Assembly: GCF_003313325.1 (NCBI RefSeq)
Contig: NZ_QMHQ01000001.1
Location: forward strand, 434,001 to 498,000
From: Pedobacter namyangjuensis
GTDB lineage: Bacteria; Bacteroidota; Bacteroidia; Sphingobacteriales; Sphingobacteriaceae
Direction: 5' to 3'
DNA: 64,000 nt
The notes below the pieces were generated by a model that did not search any database, was not told where the DNA came from, and saw only the letters and a program-made list of their open reading frames with translations. Both the position numbers and the translations under genes were made by a program. Of this stretch, positions 1-9,572 are shown in pieces. Position 1 is the first letter of the stretch, and every line of letters begins with the position of its first letter.

Positions 1-72
1 TCCCCAAAACAGCGCCTATGTGATTTTTTGGTCTGTTGTTTAACATTTTGGGAGTAAACGGTTTAAACCAAA

Positions 73-576
73 TCATAAATATCTTTCGTTAATAATATTT
101 GTGTGATGCTGTACGTGTCCGGCAAGTATAAAAACCAGAGCCCTAACGGTAATATGTTGGTTGTTTGAATGGCCATTTCTGTTTAACTCATCTTCGGTTA
201 AAGAATTAATTAAAAACATGTTTGCCTTTCTAAGCAAAGCGAATTCTTCGCCTAAGCTAAACAAACTTCTGTCCTTAAAATGTGCGTTTAAAACATACGC
301 ATCTTCGTCAAAGCTATTTAAATTGGCCTTCTCATTTCTAGCGAAGCTCGTAAGGCGAAACACCATAATTCTTTCGGTATCTATTATATGGCCAACCATT
401 TCTTTAATGGTCCATTTGCCAGGCGCATAAGCATAATCGCCTTTTTCTACTAGCGTATTAATAAAGTTTGGAAAACTTGTAGCCTGTTGCTCAAGCATTT
501 CGGCCACATCGCCCTCAACTAAACTGATATAACCTTTATACCACTCTGGGTAATCCTGTGTTTGTGGTCGGTTCAT
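73..576 (-). CDS. DinB family protein
   Basis: This is a 167-residue protein of the DinB/YfiT-like four-helix-bundle superfamily. Members bind a divalent metal through three histidines; some are thiol-dependent transferases and many have no known reaction. Visible here are KWTIKEMVGHIIDTE (first His at residue 63) and the C-terminal HVQHH (His154 and His158), in the usual order and spacing. The length fits the family. There is no signal peptide, so it should be cytoplasmic. Its start lies inside the 3' end of the upstream kinase gene (41-bp overlap in another frame), so the two are probably cotranscribed and translationally coupled. The substrate cannot be told from sequence. Confidence 0.85.
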   Translation of the reverse strand: MNRPQTQDYPEWYKGYISLVEGDVAEMLEQQATSFPNFINTLVEKGDYAYAPGKWTIKEMVGHIIDTERIMVFRLTSFARNEKANLNSFDEDAYVLNAHFKDRSLFSLGEEFALLRKANMFLINSLTEDELNRNGHSNNQHITVRALVFILAGHVQHHTNIINERYL

Positions 577-1765
577 AAGTAATACTGCTTTTTAATATAA
601 TTCTAAAAGTTGTGCCTTTCCCTATTTCGGAATCCTTTACAAATATTTGCCCGCTATGGTAATTTTCTACCATTCTCTTGGTTAAAGATAAACCCAAGCC
701 CCAACCGCGTTTTCTGGTGGTGTAGCCTGGCTGAAAAACGGTATCGAATTTAGATTTTGGTATGCCTCTTCCAGTATCGCTAACATCTATAAAAACCTCT
801 TCTTTGGCTAAGTTTTCTATAATGTTAACCGAAATTGTACCTTCATTTTCAATCGCGTTAGCCGCGTTTTTAAGTAGGTTTTCTATTACCCAATCAAATA
901 GCGGAATGCTGAGCATTGCCCTAACTTGCGCATCGCCGGTTATGTTAAAAACAATTTTATCCGAAGTTCTAATTTTAAAGTAGTTGATGAAATTTTCGAT
1001 AACTACATAAACCACATGATCTTCCAATATTGGTTTCGAACCTATTTTTGAGAACCTGTCGGTAATAATTTCCAATCGATGGATGTCGTTTTGCATCTCT
1101 CCAATTAACGGATCGTCTTCGGCGTCGAATTTAGCTTTCATTAGCTCTACCCAAGCCATTAAGGAAGAAATTGGCGTGCCCAATTGGTGCGCTGTTTCTT
1201 TGGCCATGCCCACCCAAACCTGGTCTTGCTCTGCACGGCGAGCCGAGCTAAAAGCTACATAAGCTGCTATGATAAAAAGCCCTATGACGCCCAATTGTAT
1301 ATAAGGAAAAAACCTCAATTGTGTTAAAATAAAAGAGTCTTTGTAGTACGCAATCAGTTTTTCATCGTCTATTCCTTGCATTACCAATGGTTTATGTTGC
1401 TCTTTCATCTTTGCCAATTGCCTAACAAAATATAGGGAGTCGTAAACCTTTGTGTCATTAGAACTGTAGAAAGTCTTATTGGTATCCAACCCATCCCAGA
1501 TAAATATAGAGCCATCGGTTTTGGTAACGATTACATCCATCTTGGCATTTTTCTTAATGGTTTCGAAAATTTCAGAAAATTGCTCGTTATCGTACATGCG
1601 CATTTGCTGTTCTGCCACTTTAACCCAAAGTTGAAACTGGGCTGCTTCCTCACGCTCCATCTTTTTAACAAAGAAACCAGAGTAAAATACAGAAGCTCCG
1701 CCAATTACGATTGCAAAAATTAATAGGAAGAATTTCCAGCGACGCTTTTTTTGGTATGGATTCAT
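536..1765 (-). CDS. Membrane sensor histidine kinase
   Basis: This 409-residue sensor kinase should sense an envelope signal and phosphorylate an unidentified response regulator. A basic N-terminus leads into TM1 (about residues 12-32). A periplasmic loop of about 115 residues follows, then TM2 (about 152-174), with no clear HAMP domain. The phosphoacceptor is His193 in KETAHQLGTPISSL, an H-box common in Bacteroidetes. The ATPase domain has an N-box (ENLLKNAANAI), a G1 box (DTGRGIP) and a G2 box (GWGLGLSL). No response regulator gene adjoins it. The 3' end overlaps the DinB-like gene, suggesting a two-gene transcript. The kinase assignment is firm; the signal and partner are unknown. Confidence 0.9.
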   Translation of the reverse strand: MNPYQKKRRWKFFLLIFAIVIGGASVFYSGFFVKKMEREEAAQFQLWVKVAEQQMRMYDNEQFSEIFETIKKNAKMDVIVTKTDGSIFIWDGLDTNKTFYSSNDTKVYDSLYFVRQLAKMKEQHKPLVMQGIDDEKLIAYYKDSFILTQLRFFPYIQLGVIGLFIIAAYVAFSSARRAEQDQVWVGMAKETAHQLGTPISSLMAWVELMKAKFDAEDDPLIGEMQNDIHRLEIITDRFSKIGSKPILEDHVVYVVIENFINYFKIRTSDKIVFNITGDAQVRAMLSIPLFDWVIENLLKNAANAIENEGTISVNIIENLAKEEVFIDVSDTGRGIPKSKFDTVFQPGYTTRKRGWGLGLSLTKRMVENYHSGQIFVKDSEIGKGTTFRIILKSSITYEPTTNTGLPRVV

Positions 1766-1902
1766 ATCAGATTAGGGCAAATTACAAAATAGCTTTCAAA
1801 AATCTACAACTAGAAACATAATCAGCTTATGATTTTTTGTTGTGACTAAAAAAATGATGATAGCTTGATTACCAACAGAACGCATATATAAAGATGAAAA
1901 TA

Positions 1903-1910
1903 TATCTTTG
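1903..1910 (+). promoter_or_regulatory. Candidate -7 promoter element for gltX
   Basis: TATCTTTG matches the Bacteroidetes -7 consensus TAnnTTTG and ends 7 nt before the preferred ATG at 1918. No good -33 TTTG is seen 19 nt upstream. If used, transcription would start only a few bases before the ATG, giving an almost leaderless mRNA. It would also exclude the upstream in-frame ATG at 1894. Confidence 0.45.
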
Positions 1911-1917
1911 CGCTGTA

Positions 1918-3429
1918 ATGGAAAAGAAAATTAGAGTAAGATTTGCGCCTAGCCCTACTGGTGGTTTGCATTTAGGTGGTGTACGTACCGCTTTGTTTAA
2001 CTATTTGTTTGCGAAAAAACATAACGGAACCTTTATTTTAAGGGTAGAAGATACCGATCAAACGCGTTTTGTTGAAGGTGCAGAGCAATATATTTTAGAT
2101 TGTTTAAACTGGTGTGGCATAACGCCGGATGAGAGTCCCGAAAAGCCAGGCGCCTTTGGTCCTTACCGCCAGAGCGAACGCAAACCAAGCTATAAACAAT
2201 ATGCAGATCAGCTAATTGAGGCTGGTTTCGCTTATTATGCTTTTGATACGCCAGAAGAATTAAACGAAAAAAGAGCTGCTAACGCAAACTTTCTTTATGG
2301 TCAAAAAACCAGAATGGAAATGCGCAACTCGCTAACGTTAGGTGCTAATGAAGTAACTGATTTATTAGCTCAAAATACGCCTCACGTAGTGCGTATAAAA
2401 ATGCCTAGCGATGAGCATGTTTCTTTTAATGATATGATAAGAGGCCATGTTAGTTTCGATACTAATTTGGTTGATGATAAAGTGCTTTTAAAGGCCGATG
2501 GAATGCCAACTTATCATTTAGCAGTAGTTGCTGATGATAGAGCAATGGAAATCAGTCACATTTTTAGGGGCGAAGAATGGTTGCCTTCTGCACCGATACA
2601 CATTTTATTGTGGAAATATTTAGGTTGGGAAGCGGAAATGCCACAGTGGGCACATTTGCCTTTAATTTTGAAGCCAGATGGTAACGGGAAATTGAGCAAA
2701 CGAGATGGTGATCGTTTAGGGTTTCCGGTTTATGCGATGAATTGGAACGATCCGAAAACTGGAGATATAACAAAAGGATTTAAAGAGCTAGGCTTTATGC
2801 CAGAGGCTTTTGTAAATCTTTTGGCCATGTTGGGCTGGAACGACGGAACCGACAAAGAAATTTTTACGTTGGAAGAATTAATTGGTTCTTTCTCTGTAGA
2901 TAGAATTAGTAAAGCGGGTGCAAAATTCGATTTCGAGAAAGCAAAATGGTATAACCACGAGTGGATAAAAAACTCATCGGCTGAGAGTTTGCAGGCGACC
3001 GTTAGTAGCGCACTGTTAGCAGCAGGCATTGAAGTAGAAGACGAAAAGTTTTTGCTAAAAGTGATTGACACAATTAAAGATAGATGTAGTTTACTAGGCG
3101 ATTTTGTTGCCCAAAGTGCTTACTTTTTTACTGCGCCCACTACATTTGACGAGGCTGCTGTAAAGCCAAAATGGAATTTGGAAAAAGCTGATTTCTTTAG
3201 GGAATTTGCAAGCCAGATTACCGAAAGTGCAACTGCAAGCGAATTGGAAGAAGCTTTTAAAACGTTAGCAGCAGAAAAAAATATTAAACCCGGCGAAGTA
3301 ATGTTGCCTTTACGTGTAATGCTTGTAGGTGGTAAATTTGGGCCTGGTGTTTTTGATATCGCCGTACTTTTAGGCGCTACAGAAACTAAAAGCCGAATAG
3401 AAAACGCTGTAAATATTTTTAATGGCTAA
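1918..3429 (+). CDS. gltX: Glutamate--tRNA ligase
   Basis: This class I aminoacyl-tRNA synthetase charges tRNA-Glu with glutamate in the cytoplasm. The HIGH-type signature appears as PSPTGGLHLGG near residues 9-20. The KMSKS loop appears as GKLSKRDGD near residue 260. The rest, through the C-terminal anticodon-binding helical domain, is complete at about 503 residues, normal for bacterial GluRS. An in-frame ATG lies 24 nt upstream at 1894. I prefer 1918 because MEKKIRVRFAPSPTGG is the usual beginning and a -7 promoter-like element sits between the two ATGs. The gene appears to stand alone; a zinc peptidase gene follows 56 nt later. Confidence 0.97.
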   Translation: MEKKIRVRFAPSPTGGLHLGGVRTALFNYLFAKKHNGTFILRVEDTDQTRFVEGAEQYILDCLNWCGITPDESPEKPGAFGPYRQSERKPSYKQYADQLIEAGFAYYAFDTPEELNEKRAANANFLYGQKTRMEMRNSLTLGANEVTDLLAQNTPHVVRIKMPSDEHVSFNDMIRGHVSFDTNLVDDKVLLKADGMPTYHLAVVADDRAMEISHIFRGEEWLPSAPIHILLWKYLGWEAEMPQWAHLPLILKPDGNGKLSKRDGDRLGFPVYAMNWNDPKTGDITKGFKELGFMPEAFVNLLAMLGWNDGTDKEIFTLEELIGSFSVDRISKAGAKFDFEKAKWYNHEWIKNSSAESLQATVSSALLAAGIEVEDEKFLLKVIDTIKDRCSLLGDFVAQSAYFFTAPTTFDEAAVKPKWNLEKADFFREFASQITESATASELEEAFKTLAAEKNIKPGEVMLPLRVMLVGGKFGPGVFDIAVLLGATETKSRIENAVNIFNG

Positions 3430-3485
3430 AATTTTTTAAATTGGTACTAGAATTGTTCAGCAATTAAAAATTTAAAACTTACAAA

Positions 3486-4322
3486 ATGCAGTGGTTCGGT
3501 AAAGGAAGTAATAATGTAGAAGATGGTAGAAGCGGCGGTGGTGGCAAAGCTATTTTAGGTGGCGGTGTTGGTATTATTGTTGTAATTGTTGGCCTATTAT
3601 TCGGACAAGATTTAACGGGTTTGGTAAGTCAGATGCCGGCAACGGAGCAGGGCGAGGTAAAAAAAGGCGTTCCTACAGATGAAGCCGGAAAGTTTACTGC
3701 TGGTGTTTTAGAATCTACTGAACAGGTTTGGGATGCTCAATTTGCCAGCTTGGGCAAGCAGTACGAGTACCCGGTATTACGACTTTTTAGAGATGGTGTG
3801 CAATCAGCTTGCGGTAGTGCAAGTTCTGCTGTTGGGCCATTTTATTGTCCCGGAGATCACAAAATATATATCGACCTTTCTTTTAACGACGATCTAAAGA
3901 ATAAATTCGGCGCAGCCGGAGATTTTGCACAAGCCTACGTAATCGCTCACGAAGTTGGCCACCATGTACAAAATCTATTAGGTACTTCAGATAAATTACA
4001 TCAGGCAAGAGGTCGCGTTAGCGAAGTGGAGTATAACAAGCTTTCGGTAATGTTAGAGTTGCAGGCAGATTTTTATGCTGGGCTTTGGGCGCATCATGCA
4101 CAAAACCTAAAAGATTTCAAACTTGATGCAGGCGATTTAGACGAAGCTTTAACTGCTGCAAATGCCATAGGCGATGATCGTTTGCAAAAACAATCGCAAG
4201 GGCAAGTTGTACCAGATGCTTTTACTCATGGTACTTCTGCGCAAAGGATGCACTGGTTTAAAAAAGGTTACGAAACTGGCGATATTCGTCAAGGAGATAC
4301 TTTTAACGCACCTCGACTATAA
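3486..4322 (+). CDS. Neutral zinc metallopeptidase, YpfJ-like family
   Basis: This 278-residue membrane-anchored protein belongs to the putative neutral zinc metallopeptidase family of E. coli YpfJ. A short glycine-rich N-terminus leads into one TM helix (about residues 24-43), so the catalytic domain should face the periplasm. The zinc motif is HEVGHH (His155, Glu156, His159). A downstream LELQADFYAGLWAHH segment carries the likely third ligand and is diagnostic for the family. The length is typical. The substrate is not known for the family. The gene lies between gltX and a two-component island and shows no operon link to either. Confidence 0.92.
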   Translation: MQWFGKGSNNVEDGRSGGGGKAILGGGVGIIVVIVGLLFGQDLTGLVSQMPATEQGEVKKGVPTDEAGKFTAGVLESTEQVWDAQFASLGKQYEYPVLRLFRDGVQSACGSASSAVGPFYCPGDHKIYIDLSFNDDLKNKFGAAGDFAQAYVIAHEVGHHVQNLLGTSDKLHQARGRVSEVEYNKLSVMLELQADFYAGLWAHHAQNLKDFKLDAGDLDEALTAANAIGDDRLQKQSQGQVVPDAFTHGTSAQRMHWFKKGYETGDIRQGDTFNAPRL

Positions 4323-4446
4323 GTTTCAAAAAAATAAAAATTTCTTAAAACATTTTTTAGCTGAAGTTGTTTGATAAGCTTATAGCGATTTCCTACCTAA
4401 AATCATTATAAAGCAAAAACCACTAAAAGTTAACTTATTTTTGGGA

Positions 4447-5568
4447 ATGATCCTTATTGTAGACGATACACCCGAGAACCTTATCTCTTTAAAAAGTGTT
4501 CTCGAAAAACACGATTTTGAGGTAGATACGGCGTCTTCTGGAGAAGAAGCATTAAAAAAAGTGCTAAAAAACTCTTACGTTCTAATTATTTTAGACGTAC
4601 AAATGCCCGGTATGGATGGGTTTGAAGTTGCTGAGGCTATATCAGGTTATAGCAAAGCAAAAGAAACCGCCATTATATTCTTATCTGCCGCAAACACAGA
4701 ATTTAGATTTATAGCAAAAGGGTATTCCTCAGGTGGTTTAGATTACATTACTAAACCAGTAGATATGAATATCCTTCTGCTTAAAGTAAAAACCTTTTAT
4801 AGAATTTACGAGCAGAATAGGAAGCTTAACGAGATGCAAAATACGCTTCTTGAAGAAATTGAATTTAGAAAAGAAGCAGAGCGAAAGAAGGACGAATTCA
4901 TCAGTATTGCTAGCCATGAGTTAAAAACTCCATTAACCAGTGTAAAAGGTTACGTACAGCTTTTAGAAAGAAGCGTAAGTAAAGGCGATACGGAAACTGT
5001 AAAAAAGCACCTTGAAAAAGCTCAAGTACAGCTCGAAAAACTAAATAGCCTGATTGCCGATTTACTAGATATTTCTAAAATTGAAAGTGGAAAGTTGAAA
5101 TTCAATAAGCAAGACTTTAACGTAGACGAACTTTTGGATAACGTAATTGAAGTTATGCATCAATCTAACCCTGGCTTTACCATTAAAAAGACTGGTAATG
5201 CAGGTTGCCCTATATACGGAGATGAAATGCGAATTGAACAAGTTGTGGTTAATTTTTTAACAAATGCCATAAAATATGCGCCTGGCACTGTAGAAGCGCA
5301 TTTAGAATGCAGTTTAGCGAACGATGAGTTGCGCATAAGTGTTAAGGATTTTGGAATAGGCATGTTACCCGATCAGCAAAAACATGTTTTTGATAAATTT
5401 TACAGGGTAGAGGAAACATCTCAGCGTTTTCAGGGCCTGGGAATAGGTCTGTACATTTCGGCAGAGATAATTAAAAGGCATGGTGGTAAAATTGGTGTGA
5501 ACAGTGTTTATGGTGAAGGTTCAGAGTTCTACTTTTCCATTCCAATAAATTTAAAATCGGAAGTTTAA
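4447..5568 (+). CDS. Response regulator-histidine kinase hybrid (REC-HisKA-HATPase)
   Basis: This soluble protein of about 373 residues begins with a receiver domain (residues 1-120; phosphoacceptor in LDVQMPGMDG, Asp50 from this start). A short coiled coil follows, then a histidine kinase core: H-box SHELKTPLTS at about residue 157, N-box NFLTNAIKYA, G1 DFGIGM and G2 GLGIGLYI. There are no membrane segments. With REC before the kinase, it is probably controlled by phosphotransfer from another kinase rather than by direct sensing. A TTG two codons earlier (4441) is an alternative start; I prefer this ATG. The CHASE3 hybrid kinase follows 23 nt later, and the island continues to 11333. Confidence 0.93.
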   Translation: MILIVDDTPENLISLKSVLEKHDFEVDTASSGEEALKKVLKNSYVLIILDVQMPGMDGFEVAEAISGYSKAKETAIIFLSAANTEFRFIAKGYSSGGLDYITKPVDMNILLLKVKTFYRIYEQNRKLNEMQNTLLEEIEFRKEAERKKDEFISIASHELKTPLTSVKGYVQLLERSVSKGDTETVKKHLEKAQVQLEKLNSLIADLLDISKIESGKLKFNKQDFNVDELLDNVIEVMHQSNPGFTIKKTGNAGCPIYGDEMRIEQVVVNFLTNAIKYAPGTVEAHLECSLANDELRISVKDFGIGMLPDQQKHVFDKFYRVEETSQRFQGLGIGLYISAEIIKRHGGKIGVNSVYGEGSEFYFSIPINLKSEV

Positions 5569-5591
5569 TGCTAAAAAATTTACGTTAATAA

Positions 5592-8500
5592 ATGAAATTA
5601 TCCCTAAAATCTAACCTTCGCTTAGGCTTGGGTTTATCTCTAATCATACTCATTTTAAGTTCTTCTGCGTCGTATATCAGCATAAGAAACTTAATCAACA
5701 GTTCAGATCTAGTCTCTCATAGTAACGAAGTTATCCGCGGATTAGACAATACCATTTCTACACTTAAAGATGCCGAAACGGGCCAACGTGGCTTTCTTTT
5801 AACAGGTAATAGGATTTTTTTAGAACCATATGTTGGTGCAAAAGATAAGGTTAATGCACTCTTTGAACAGATAAAAAGAGAAACCAAAGACAATGCGTAC
5901 CAACAACGCAAATTAACTGAGCTAAAAGAAGTTTTAAGCAATCGCCTAACAATAATAGATCAAACTATAGAATCTAAAAAATGGGGCGGAGTAGTTCTAG
6001 AAACAAGTCTATTAGACGGTAAAGCGTATATGGACAATGCGAGACAAATCGTAAAGGATATGCAAGCCGAGGAAAGACGTTTGCTGGATTTACGAACATC
6101 CGAATTAAATTCCTTCTCTAGGTACACACCGCTGCTTATAATTTTAGCTGCGGCACTATCTTTAATTATTACAATTTTCTTTTACAGAAAGGTTTCTTCA
6201 GACTATAACGAACGAGTTAAGTTGCAGGATAAACTCCAGCTAATTAACGAAGAGACCGAAAGAAGGATAGAAGTAATACAAGGCATCGCTCATGAAATAT
6301 CGAACGGCAATTACAAAACTAGATTGGATGCAGAGGCAAAAGATAGTTTAGGAAGTTTAGCGGGATCTCTTAACGCTATGGCAGAGTCTTTACAATATTC
6401 TTTCAACCTCTTGGAAGATAAGGAATGGATGCAAACCGGTATTGCCGAGCTAAATGATAAGATGGTTGGCGAGAAAGAGGTTGATAAACTAGCCAATGAT
6501 ATGTTGGAACAGCTTGTTTTGCATACAAAGAGCAGTGTAGGTGCAATGTACGTTTTAGGAGAGGATCGCTACTTGCATTTAACCGGTGGTTATGCATTAG
6601 GTGCAAATGAAAAAAATACAATTATTAAACCCGGCGAAGGTTTAATAGGCCAATGCCTACAATCGAATAAGATGATGGTGCTGGATAAAATTCCTGAAGG
6701 CGAAATTACCGTAAGTTATGCCACAGGTTATACCATTCCAAAAAATGTGGTCGCATTTCCAATTCGCAGAGATGGTTATATAATTGGCGTAGTAGAATTA
6801 GCTACGTTAAACGGCTATACAGCCAGAAAATTAGATTATTTAAATTCTGTGGCTGGAAACGTAGGTGTTGCAATCTATGTTGCGCAGAACCGTAAACGAC
6901 TGCAAGAATTTTTAGAAGAAACGCAAGCGCAGGCAGAAGAGCTACAGGCTCAACACAGTGAATTGGAAGGTTTAAATGCCGAGTTGGAGGCACAAACGCA
7001 AAAAATTCAGGCATCTGAAGAAGAGCTACGCGTACAGCAAGAAGAGTTGTTGCAAAGTAATCAGGAGTTGGAGGAGAGAACCAGCTTATTAGAGGAGAAA
7101 AACCAACTTATCCAGGAGAGAAATGCAGATATACAACAGAAAGCAGAGCAGCTTGAGCTAAGTACAAAATATAAGTCTGAGTTTTTGGCAAATATGTCTC
7201 ACGAGTTGCGAACACCATTAAACTCTATCCTTCTATTATCAAAATTAATGGCCGATAATGAAGAACTAGACAAAGAGTACACAGAGTACGCCTCGGTTAT
7301 TCAAAGCTCAGGTCAAGGGCTGCTTAGTTTAATTGACGAGATACTTGATCTTTCTAAAATTGAAGCTGGTAAAATGGATTTAGAAATTCACGATTTTACC
7401 GTGGATGAAGTGATAACTGATATCCGTTCTTTATTTAATCCGATAGCAAAAGACAAAAATTTACAGTTAGAGGTTTTAGTTGAAGATGAAGTTCCAAAAC
7501 AATTAACAAGCGATAAAATGCGATTGGAGCAGATCCTGAAAAACCTGCTTTCTAACGCATTTAAGTTTACTTCGCAGGGTAAAGTGGTGCTTTCAATCGT
7601 TGCAGATCTAAACTATAAAACCATAACTTTTAAGGTTAAAGATACCGGAATCGGCATTGCCAAAGACAAATTAGCCATGGTTTTCGAAGCTTTTCAACAG
7701 GCAGATGGTTCTACAAAACGTAAATTTGGCGGTACCGGTTTGGGCTTGTCTATTAGTAGAGAACTTGCAAGGTTACTAGGTGGCGATATTGAATTGCAAA
7801 GTGTAGAAAATGTAGGCAGTGAATTTAGTCTGGTTATCCCGATGGATTTTGCAGATAATAATGGTTACATCGAGGAGTTGAAAACTTTCCAAGATACATC
7901 CTCCGCCGATTCAAGTAATCTAATTCCAGCTCCAGCAGAGCGCTTTACGGTAGATCGTATCCCTGGAGATATTGATGATGATAGGGCAAACATAAACCCT
8001 AACGATAAGGTTATTCTAATTATTGAAGATGATACGGCTTTCGCTAAAACTTTGTTGGGTTTTACCCGTCAAAGAGCATACAAAGGTTTGGTTGCCGTAC
8101 GTGGAGATGTTGGGATTGAAATGGCCAAAAAATATAATCCCTTAGCCATTTTGCTTGATATTCAATTGCCAATTATGGATGGTTGGCAAGTAATGGAAGA
8201 GTTAAAATCCAACCCAATAACGAGAGCTATTCCAGTTCATATCATGTCATCGTTATCGGTTAAAAGAGAAAGTTTGCTAAAAGGTGCGGTAGATTTTATA
8301 GATAAACCAGTGGCGCTAGAGCAAATGAAAGTAATCTTCGAAAAACTAGAAGATGCGCTAAGTCGTTATCCTAAAAAGGTTTTAATTGTTGAAGAAAACG
8401 AGCAACATGCTAAAGCTCTAAGTTATTTCTTAAGCACCTCAAACATTCAAACCCTAGTGGTTAAAAATGTAAATGAAAGTATAAACGCACTTAAGAAAAA

Positions 8501-9176
8501 AGAGGTTGATATTGTAATTTTGGATATGGGTGTTCCCGATAAGAATGCCTATGAAACTTTAGAAACCATTAAAAAAAGTGAGGGACTTGAAAAATTGCCA
8601 ATCATCATCTTTACAGGTAAAAATCTGTCAAAAGGAGAAGAGGTAAGGATTAAACAATACGCCGACTCTATTGTTGTAAAAACTGCTCATTCTTATCAGC
8701 GCATTTTAGACGAAGCGGGTATATTTTTACATTTGGTAGAAGAGAAAAGAAAAGATACTAAGTTTATCGGCAGAGAAAATTTGGGCGGATTGAGCGATGT
8801 GCTAAAAGACAAAACCGTGTTAATTGCAGATGACGATGTGCGAAATATATTTTCGCTTACTAAAGCATTAGAGCAACATCAAATGAAGGTTTTGCCAGCA
8901 ATAGACGGAAAAGAAGCGCTACGCGTATTAAACGAGAATAAAGATGTCGATGTGGTATTAATGGATATGATGATGCCAGAATTAGATGGCTACCAAACTA
9001 CACGTGCAATAAGAGAACAGCAAGCCTACAAAAACTTGCCCATACTAGCGGTTACTGCAAAAGCCATGATGGGCGATAGGGAAAAATGCATTGCTGCGGG
9101 CGCCTCAGATTATATCTCTAAACCGGTAGATGTTGATCAGCTGGTTTCGTTGTTACGGGTTTGGTTGTACAAATAA
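5592..9176 (+). CDS. CHASE3-HAMP-GAF hybrid histidine kinase with three receiver domains
   Basis: This is a very large (1194-residue) sensor kinase. TM1 is at about residues 10-30. A CHASE3-type extracytoplasmic domain follows, with the signature DAETGQRGFLLTG. TM2 is at about 179-199, then HAMP (about 205-270), GAF (about 285-430) and a long coiled coil (about 435-525). The kinase core has His near 536 in MSHELRTPLNSI and a G2 box GGTGLGLSI near 713. Three receivers follow: REC1 (about 805-925, LLDIQLP), REC2 (about 927-1050, ILDMGVP, with an altered acidic pocket VEEN) and REC3 (about 1073-1190, LMDMMMP). Multi-step phosphorelay is likely. REC3 closely resembles the next gene product. CheR and CheB genes downstream suggest a shared pathway. 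Confidence 0.95.
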   Translation: MKLSLKSNLRLGLGLSLIILILSSSASYISIRNLINSSDLVSHSNEVIRGLDNTISTLKDAETGQRGFLLTGNRIFLEPYVGAKDKVNALFEQIKRETKDNAYQQRKLTELKEVLSNRLTIIDQTIESKKWGGVVLETSLLDGKAYMDNARQIVKDMQAEERRLLDLRTSELNSFSRYTPLLIILAAALSLIITIFFYRKVSSDYNERVKLQDKLQLINEETERRIEVIQGIAHEISNGNYKTRLDAEAKDSLGSLAGSLNAMAESLQYSFNLLEDKEWMQTGIAELNDKMVGEKEVDKLANDMLEQLVLHTKSSVGAMYVLGEDRYLHLTGGYALGANEKNTIIKPGEGLIGQCLQSNKMMVLDKIPEGEITVSYATGYTIPKNVVAFPIRRDGYIIGVVELATLNGYTARKLDYLNSVAGNVGVAIYVAQNRKRLQEFLEETQAQAEELQAQHSELEGLNAELEAQTQKIQASEEELRVQQEELLQSNQELEERTSLLEEKNQLIQERNADIQQKAEQLELSTKYKSEFLANMSHELRTPLNSILLLSKLMADNEELDKEYTEYASVIQSSGQGLLSLIDEILDLSKIEAGKMDLEIHDFTVDEVITDIRSLFNPIAKDKNLQLEVLVEDEVPKQLTSDKMRLEQILKNLLSNAFKFTSQGKVVLSIVADLNYKTITFKVKDTGIGIAKDKLAMVFEAFQQADGSTKRKFGGTGLGLSISRELARLLGGDIELQSVENVGSEFSLVIPMDFADNNGYIEELKTFQDTSSADSSNLIPAPAERFTVDRIPGDIDDDRANINPNDKVILIIEDDTAFAKTLLGFTRQRAYKGLVAVRGDVGIEMAKKYNPLAILLDIQLPIMDGWQVMEELKSNPITRAIPVHIMSSLSVKRESLLKGAVDFIDKPVALEQMKVIFEKLEDALSRYPKKVLIVEENEQHAKALSYFLSTSNIQTLVVKNVNESINALKKKEVDIVILDMGVPDKNAYETLETIKKSEGLEKLPIIIFTGKNLSKGEEVRIKQYADSIVVKTAHSYQRILDEAGIFLHLVEEKRKDTKFIGRENLGGLSDVLKDKTVLIADDDVRNIFSLTKALEQHQMKVLPAIDGKEALRVLNENKDVDVVLMDMMMPELDGYQTTRAIREQQAYKNLPILAVTAKAMMGDREKCIAAGASDYISKPVDVDQLVSLLRVWLYK

Positions 9177-9197
9177 AAATAAGCTGTTTATAAATTT

Positions 9198-9572
9198 ATG
9201 AGCATAAGCACAAAAAAAATTTTAATAATAGACGACGATAGCAGAAACATTTTTGCCTTAACAGCTGTGTTAAAAGCTAAGGGCTACAATTGTCTTTCGG
9301 CAGTTAGTGCGCAACAAGGATTGGATATCTTAAACACAGATCAAGAGATAGGAGTTGTACTAATGGATATGATGATGCCTGATATGGATGGCTACCAAGC
9401 AATTGCAAAGATGAAAGAAAACGAAGAGTTAAAAGAAGTGCCTGTTATTGCTGTAACTGCCCAGGCAATGGTGGGAGACAGGGAACGTTGCTTAAACGCA
9501 GGAGCCAATGGTTATGTTTCAAAACCTGTTAATGTAGATGAACTCATGTTACTGTTAAAGAATCATATCTAG
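9198..9572 (+). CDS. Single-domain response regulator
   Basis: This 124-residue receiver-only protein has no output domain. The phosphoacceptor is Asp57 in VVLMDMMMPDMDG, the acidic pocket is IIDDDSRNIF, and the conserved lysine is in VSKPV. It shares long identical stretches with REC3 of the hybrid kinase just upstream (DDD-RNIF, VVLMDMMMP, AVTA-AM-GDRE-C), which points to a local duplication. It probably acts as a diffusible phospho-carrier in the same relay. Its TAG stop shares one base with the GTG start of cheR, indicating translational coupling. Confidence 0.93.
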   Translation: MSISTKKILIIDDDSRNIFALTAVLKAKGYNCLSAVSAQQGLDILNTDQEIGVVLMDMMMPDMDGYQAIAKMKENEELKEVPVIAVTAQAMVGDRERCLNAGANGYVSKPVNVDELMLLLKNHI

